NCBI GenBank assembly: GCA_013298445.1
Contig: JAAFHQ010000241.1
Coordinates: 1 to 8,219, forward strand
DNA from: Chitinophagales bacterium
GTDB taxonomy: Bacteria > Bacteroidota > Bacteroidia > Chitinophagales > Saprospiraceae
DNA length: 8,219 nt
Direction of reading: 5' to 3'
The translations under genes were made by a program, and so were the position numbers. The notes under the pieces were generated by a model, which was not told where the DNA came from, searched no databases, and saw only the letters and a list, made by a program, of their open reading frames with translations. Positions within the stretch are counted from its first letter, which is position 1, and each line of letters starts with the position of its first letter. This document shows, in pieces, positions 6,258 through 8,219 of the stretch.

Positions 6258-6950
6258 TTACCTCATCTTCCTTACATCTCCCCCCAAAAACTGCTTCACC
6301 CGTTTTTCTTTGGGTTCGTTTTCGTATAAAATTTCGCCACCAACGTTGGCAGCAGCTTCCAATAAATCGGTCACCTGAACTTCGGCGCGGCCACCGGTGC
6401 TGGTTTTAACCGTAGCTTTTTCGCCGATCAAATTCGAACAACGGCATACGCCACCAGTGCTGGCATTGATGTCCTGATTTGTGGCAGTGCCTTTCAGGTT
6501 CAACTGGCCCCCTTCGGAAGCAGTAGCATCCAGGCTTTTGACGTTGAGACTCAAATCCATTTGCCCACCCGCAGCAACACTGGCTGAAAACAGATCCGCG
6601 CTGAGGGTTTCCTTACAATCCACTTTTGCTCCGGCGCTGGCCCTTACCCCCCTCAAACTTTTGTAGGTCACATAGGCTTTGACTATTTCGTTTTTGTACA
6701 AAAAGCCATTCAAAACCTGAATGCGCAGCACACCTTTGACCACTTTTACTTCAATTTCTTTTTCAGGAATGCCGTCAATATACAGCACTACCTTGTTGGC
6801 ATCCCCTGCTTCCAGGTGCATCGTGATGCTCCCAATGGCGCTGACCTGATCAAAATTTTCCACCTGCACTTCCTTTTGAGCATGTACTTGAGTTGTAAAA
6901 GCCAAACAGTACAATCCCAGCAGTAGTCCGATTTGCATCAATCGTTTCAT
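6258..6950 (-). CDS. Secreted GIN-domain (DUF2807) protein
   Basis: A 230-residue protein. The first 24 residues form a clear signal peptide (MKRLMQIGLLLGLYCLAF..., cleavage likely after VHA before Q25), so it is exported. The rest has the low-complexity, beta-rich pattern of the putative auto-transporter adhesin head GIN domain: FDQVSAIGSITMHLEAGD, then repeated strand-turn units rich in small residues and Gly pairs (ASAGAKVDC, SVAAGGQMDL, TASEGGQLNLKG, INASTGGVCRC, KTSTGGRAEVQV, AANVGGEILYENEP), which suggests a right-handed beta-helix. These proteins are very common in Bacteroidota, often with a poorly known surface or envelope role. C-terminal charged tail KEKRVKQFLGGDVRKMR. It is transcribed toward the lipoprotein gene; its leader contains a heptamer-repeat hairpin (6963-7012). 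A weak promoter-like pair (reverse strand, CAAA 7094-7097 and ataaaata 7069-7076) lies further up. Confidence 0.88.
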   Translation of the reverse strand: MKRLMQIGLLLGLYCLAFTTQVHAQKEVQVENFDQVSAIGSITMHLEAGDANKVVLYIDGIPEKEIEVKVVKGVLRIQVLNGFLYKNEIVKAYVTYKSLRGVRASAGAKVDCKETLSADLFSASVAAGGQMDLSLNVKSLDATASEGGQLNLKGTATNQDINASTGGVCRCSNLIGEKATVKTSTGGRAEVQVTDLLEAAANVGGEILYENEPKEKRVKQFLGGDVRKMR

Positions 6951-6962
6951 ATTCTTTTTTTT

Positions 6963-7012
6963 AGTTGAGTAGTTGAGTGAGTTGAGAAGTTGAGCTCTTA
7001 GCTTCTCAACTC
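6963..7012. repeat. agttgag repeat cluster with stem-loop in the GIN-gene leader
   Basis: The heptamer agttgag occurs four times at 6963, 6971, 6980 and 6988, spaced 8-9 nt apart, and once inverted (ctcaact, 7005-7011). The segment 6979-6989 (gagttgagaag) pairs perfectly over 11 bp with 7002-7012 (cttctcaactc) around a 12-nt loop. It begins 13 nt upstream of the GIN-domain start codon, so on the - strand it would lie in the mRNA leader. The heptamer differs from the one at 6173-6251 on the other side of the same gene. Confidence 0.8.
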
Positions 7013-7152
7013 CTAAACACCTTATGTAGGATGCTAAGAACGCCCGCTGCCCCTATTTTAGCACCCAGATAAAATATAAACGGGGCTGAAAACCAAAAAA
7101 ATCGAGCTTTACCCGGCAACAAACCCGAATTTTTGCCATTTTTGCACCCTGA

Positions 7153-7312
7153 GAGCATGTTTATTTTTTTTTGTTTGAGGCGAAAATGAGGCCAATTTAG
7201 GCTGAATGAGACCCGAAAAGCGGAGTTTAGCAGCGCTAAATGAGCATTTTCGGGGCGAAATGCAGCCTAAATTGGGCCATTTGCAGCCAAACAAAAAAAT
7301 TTAAACATGCTC
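7153..7312. repeat. 160-bp imperfect palindrome upstream of glycyl-tRNA synthetase
   Basis: The element is symmetric about position 7233. Outer arms 7153-7163 and 7302-7312 pair over 11 bp; 7166-7177 pairs with 7288-7299; 7192-7204 pairs with 7263-7275 (13 bp); 7212-7219 pairs with 7247-7254 (8 bp); the core tttagc (7226-7231) and gctaaa (7235-7240) closes a 3-nt loop. Mismatched stretches separate these blocks. The ends are sharply defined (gagcatgttta ... taaacatgctc). No open reading frame of credible coding character lies inside, and I see no clear target-site duplication. Together with the flanking sequence (7013-7152 shows nothing else I can name) it fills the gap between the two genes. 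It may be a MITE-like or other dispersed palindromic element, or a leader structure of the downstream gene, which starts 31 nt later. Confidence 0.85.
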
Positions 7313-7343
7313 CAATTTAGTATTACTCAAACAAGCATTTACA

Positions 7344-8219
7344 ATGACCCAGCAAGCGGATCTGTTCAAGAAGTTGGTTGCACACAGCAAAGAGTATGGT
7401 TTTATCTTTCAATCGAGCGAAATTTACGATGGTCTTGCTGCCGTGTATGATTACGGTCCCTATGGTGTAGAACTCAAAAATAACATCAAGGATTACTGGT
7501 GGGCGGCAATGGTGCAGATGCACGACAACATTGTGGGGCTGGATGCTGCCATCTTTATGCACCCCAAAACCTGGAAAGCTTCCGGGCACGTGGATGCTTT
7601 TAACGATCCTTTGGTAGACAACAAAGACAGCAAAAAACGCTTCCGTGCCGATGTGTTGATCGAGGAAGAAATTGATAAAATGTTGGGCAAGGCGGATAAA
7701 GAAGTTGAAAAAGCCAAGAAAAAATTTGGCGACTCTTTCGACGAAGCCCTTTACCGCACCACCAACCCACGGGTACTTGAATATACCCAAAAAGCCCAGG
7801 CAGTAACCGACCGGCTCACTGCCGCCATGTCGAACGGAGACATGGCCGCTATGAAAACCATCATCGAGGATTTGGACATCACCGACCCCGATACCGGTTC
7901 GCGCAACTGGACGGATGTACGGCAGTTCAACCTCATGTTCAATACCCAATTGGGCAATATTGCCGGGGAGGAAGGTAAACTGTACCTGCGCCCCGAAACT
8001 GCGCAGGGGATTTTTGTCAACTTTTTGAACGTACAAAAATCGACCCGGCAGAAAGTTCCCTTTGGGATCGCCCAAATTGGCAAGGCTTTCCGGAATGAGA
8101 TTGTAGCCCGGCAGTTCATTTTCCGCATGCGCGAATTTGAACAAATGGAAATGCAGTTCTTCATTCGCCCTGGTGAGGAAATGAAGTGGTACGACTACTG
8201 GAAACAAACCCGGATGAAC
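7344..8219 (+). CDS. glyS: Glycyl-tRNA synthetase, class II homodimeric type (3' truncated by window)
   Basis: The frame opens at ATG 7344 and stays open for 292 codons to the window edge. This enzyme charges tRNA-Gly with glycine, using ATP, in the cytoplasm. The N-terminus has LFKKLVAHSKEYGFIFQSS followed by IYDGLAAVYDYGPYGVELKN, the motif 1 region of the alpha2-type GlyRS. Later come GKLYLRPETAQGIFVNF and the motif 2 block FRNEIVARQFIFRMREF (R250, N251, E252), all hallmarks of the single-chain enzyme and not of the alpha/beta tetrameric glyQ/glyS form. A charged segment at about residues 93-130 (DKMLGKADKEVEKAKKKFG) falls in the insertion between motifs 1 and 2. The missing part should hold motif 3 and the anticodon-binding domain. 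The gene stands alone on the + strand, just after a 160-bp palindrome. Some databases name this form glyQS. Confidence 0.96.
   Translation, partial: MTQQADLFKKLVAHSKEYGFIFQSSEIYDGLAAVYDYGPYGVELKNNIKDYWWAAMVQMHDNIVGLDAAIFMHPKTWKASGHVDAFNDPLVDNKDSKKRFRADVLIEEEIDKMLGKADKEVEKAKKKFGDSFDEALYRTTNPRVLEYTQKAQAVTDRLTAAMSNGDMAAMKTIIEDLDITDPDTGSRNWTDVRQFNLMFNTQLGNIAGEEGKLYLRPETAQGIFVNFLNVQKSTRQKVPFGIAQIGKAFRNEIVARQFIFRMREFEQMEMQFFIRPGEEMKWYDYWKQTRMN

Noticed and set aside
6188..6409. Small + strand open frame beginning MMSDELSQQLITHNSSLIIHH
   Set aside because: Its first part is the translated heptamer repeats and the rest is antisense to the GIN-domain gene. Such repeat-derived peptides are common annotation artefacts.
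7109..7294. Small - strand open frame upstream of glyS
   Set aside because: It runs through the 160-bp palindrome, and its composition follows from the inverted repeat. No ribosome site or conserved feature supports it.
7013..7343. T-box riboswitch upstream of glycyl-tRNA synthetase
   Set aside because: I found no T-box consensus (TGGNACCGCG-like) or terminator/antiterminator pair. T-boxes are chiefly a Firmicutes feature, and the palindrome here has a different architecture.
7323..8207. Long open frame on the - strand opposite the end of the window
   Set aside because: It is antisense to the glycyl-tRNA synthetase frame, which has unmistakable class II motifs. The antisense translation shows no recognisable domain.

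Overview
The window looks like chromosomal DNA from a member of the Bacteroidota. The evidence is a DUF4837-type lipoprotein, a GIN-domain (DUF2807) secreted protein, the AT-rich and mostly SD-poor leaders, and a MoxR ATPase close in sequence to Bacteroidota homologues. A Saprospiria-like organism such as Haliscomenobacter is my best guess, but this is recognition by eye and not a search result.

Positions 1-3724 are the tail of a surface-polysaccharide cluster, all on the + strand. It holds the C-terminal end of a mannose-1-phosphate guanylyltransferase (GDP-mannose supply), a GT4-type glycosyltransferase, a class I SAM-dependent methyltransferase whose start overlaps the glycosyltransferase by 44 nt, and a second GT-B glycosyltransferase. 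Together they suggest assembly and methyl decoration of a mannose-containing polysaccharide. A strong inverted repeat (339-439) separates the guanylyltransferase from the first glycosyltransferase and includes the most upstream start codon of the latter.

Positions 3725-6170 hold a stand-alone MoxR AAA+ ATPase, followed by a clear intrinsic terminator, then a DUF4837 lipoprotein gene. The 3' end of the lipoprotein gene carries a perfect 127-bp tandem duplication. Because 127 is not a multiple of three, the duplication replaces the inferred ancestral C-terminus with 29 out-of-frame residues.

Positions 6171-7343 hold a convergent (- strand) gene for a secreted GIN-domain protein, bracketed by two different heptamer-repeat clusters with hairpin potential. 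Next to it is a 160-bp imperfect palindrome that looks like a mobile or dispersed non-coding element. Positions 7344-8219 are the N-terminal 292 codons of a homodimeric class II glycyl-tRNA synthetase, running off the window.

I do not see a defence system, CRISPR array, transposase or RNA gene. The most noteworthy items are the frameshifting tandem duplication, the 160-bp palindrome upstream of glycyl-tRNA synthetase, and the start-codon hairpin of the glycosyltransferase.
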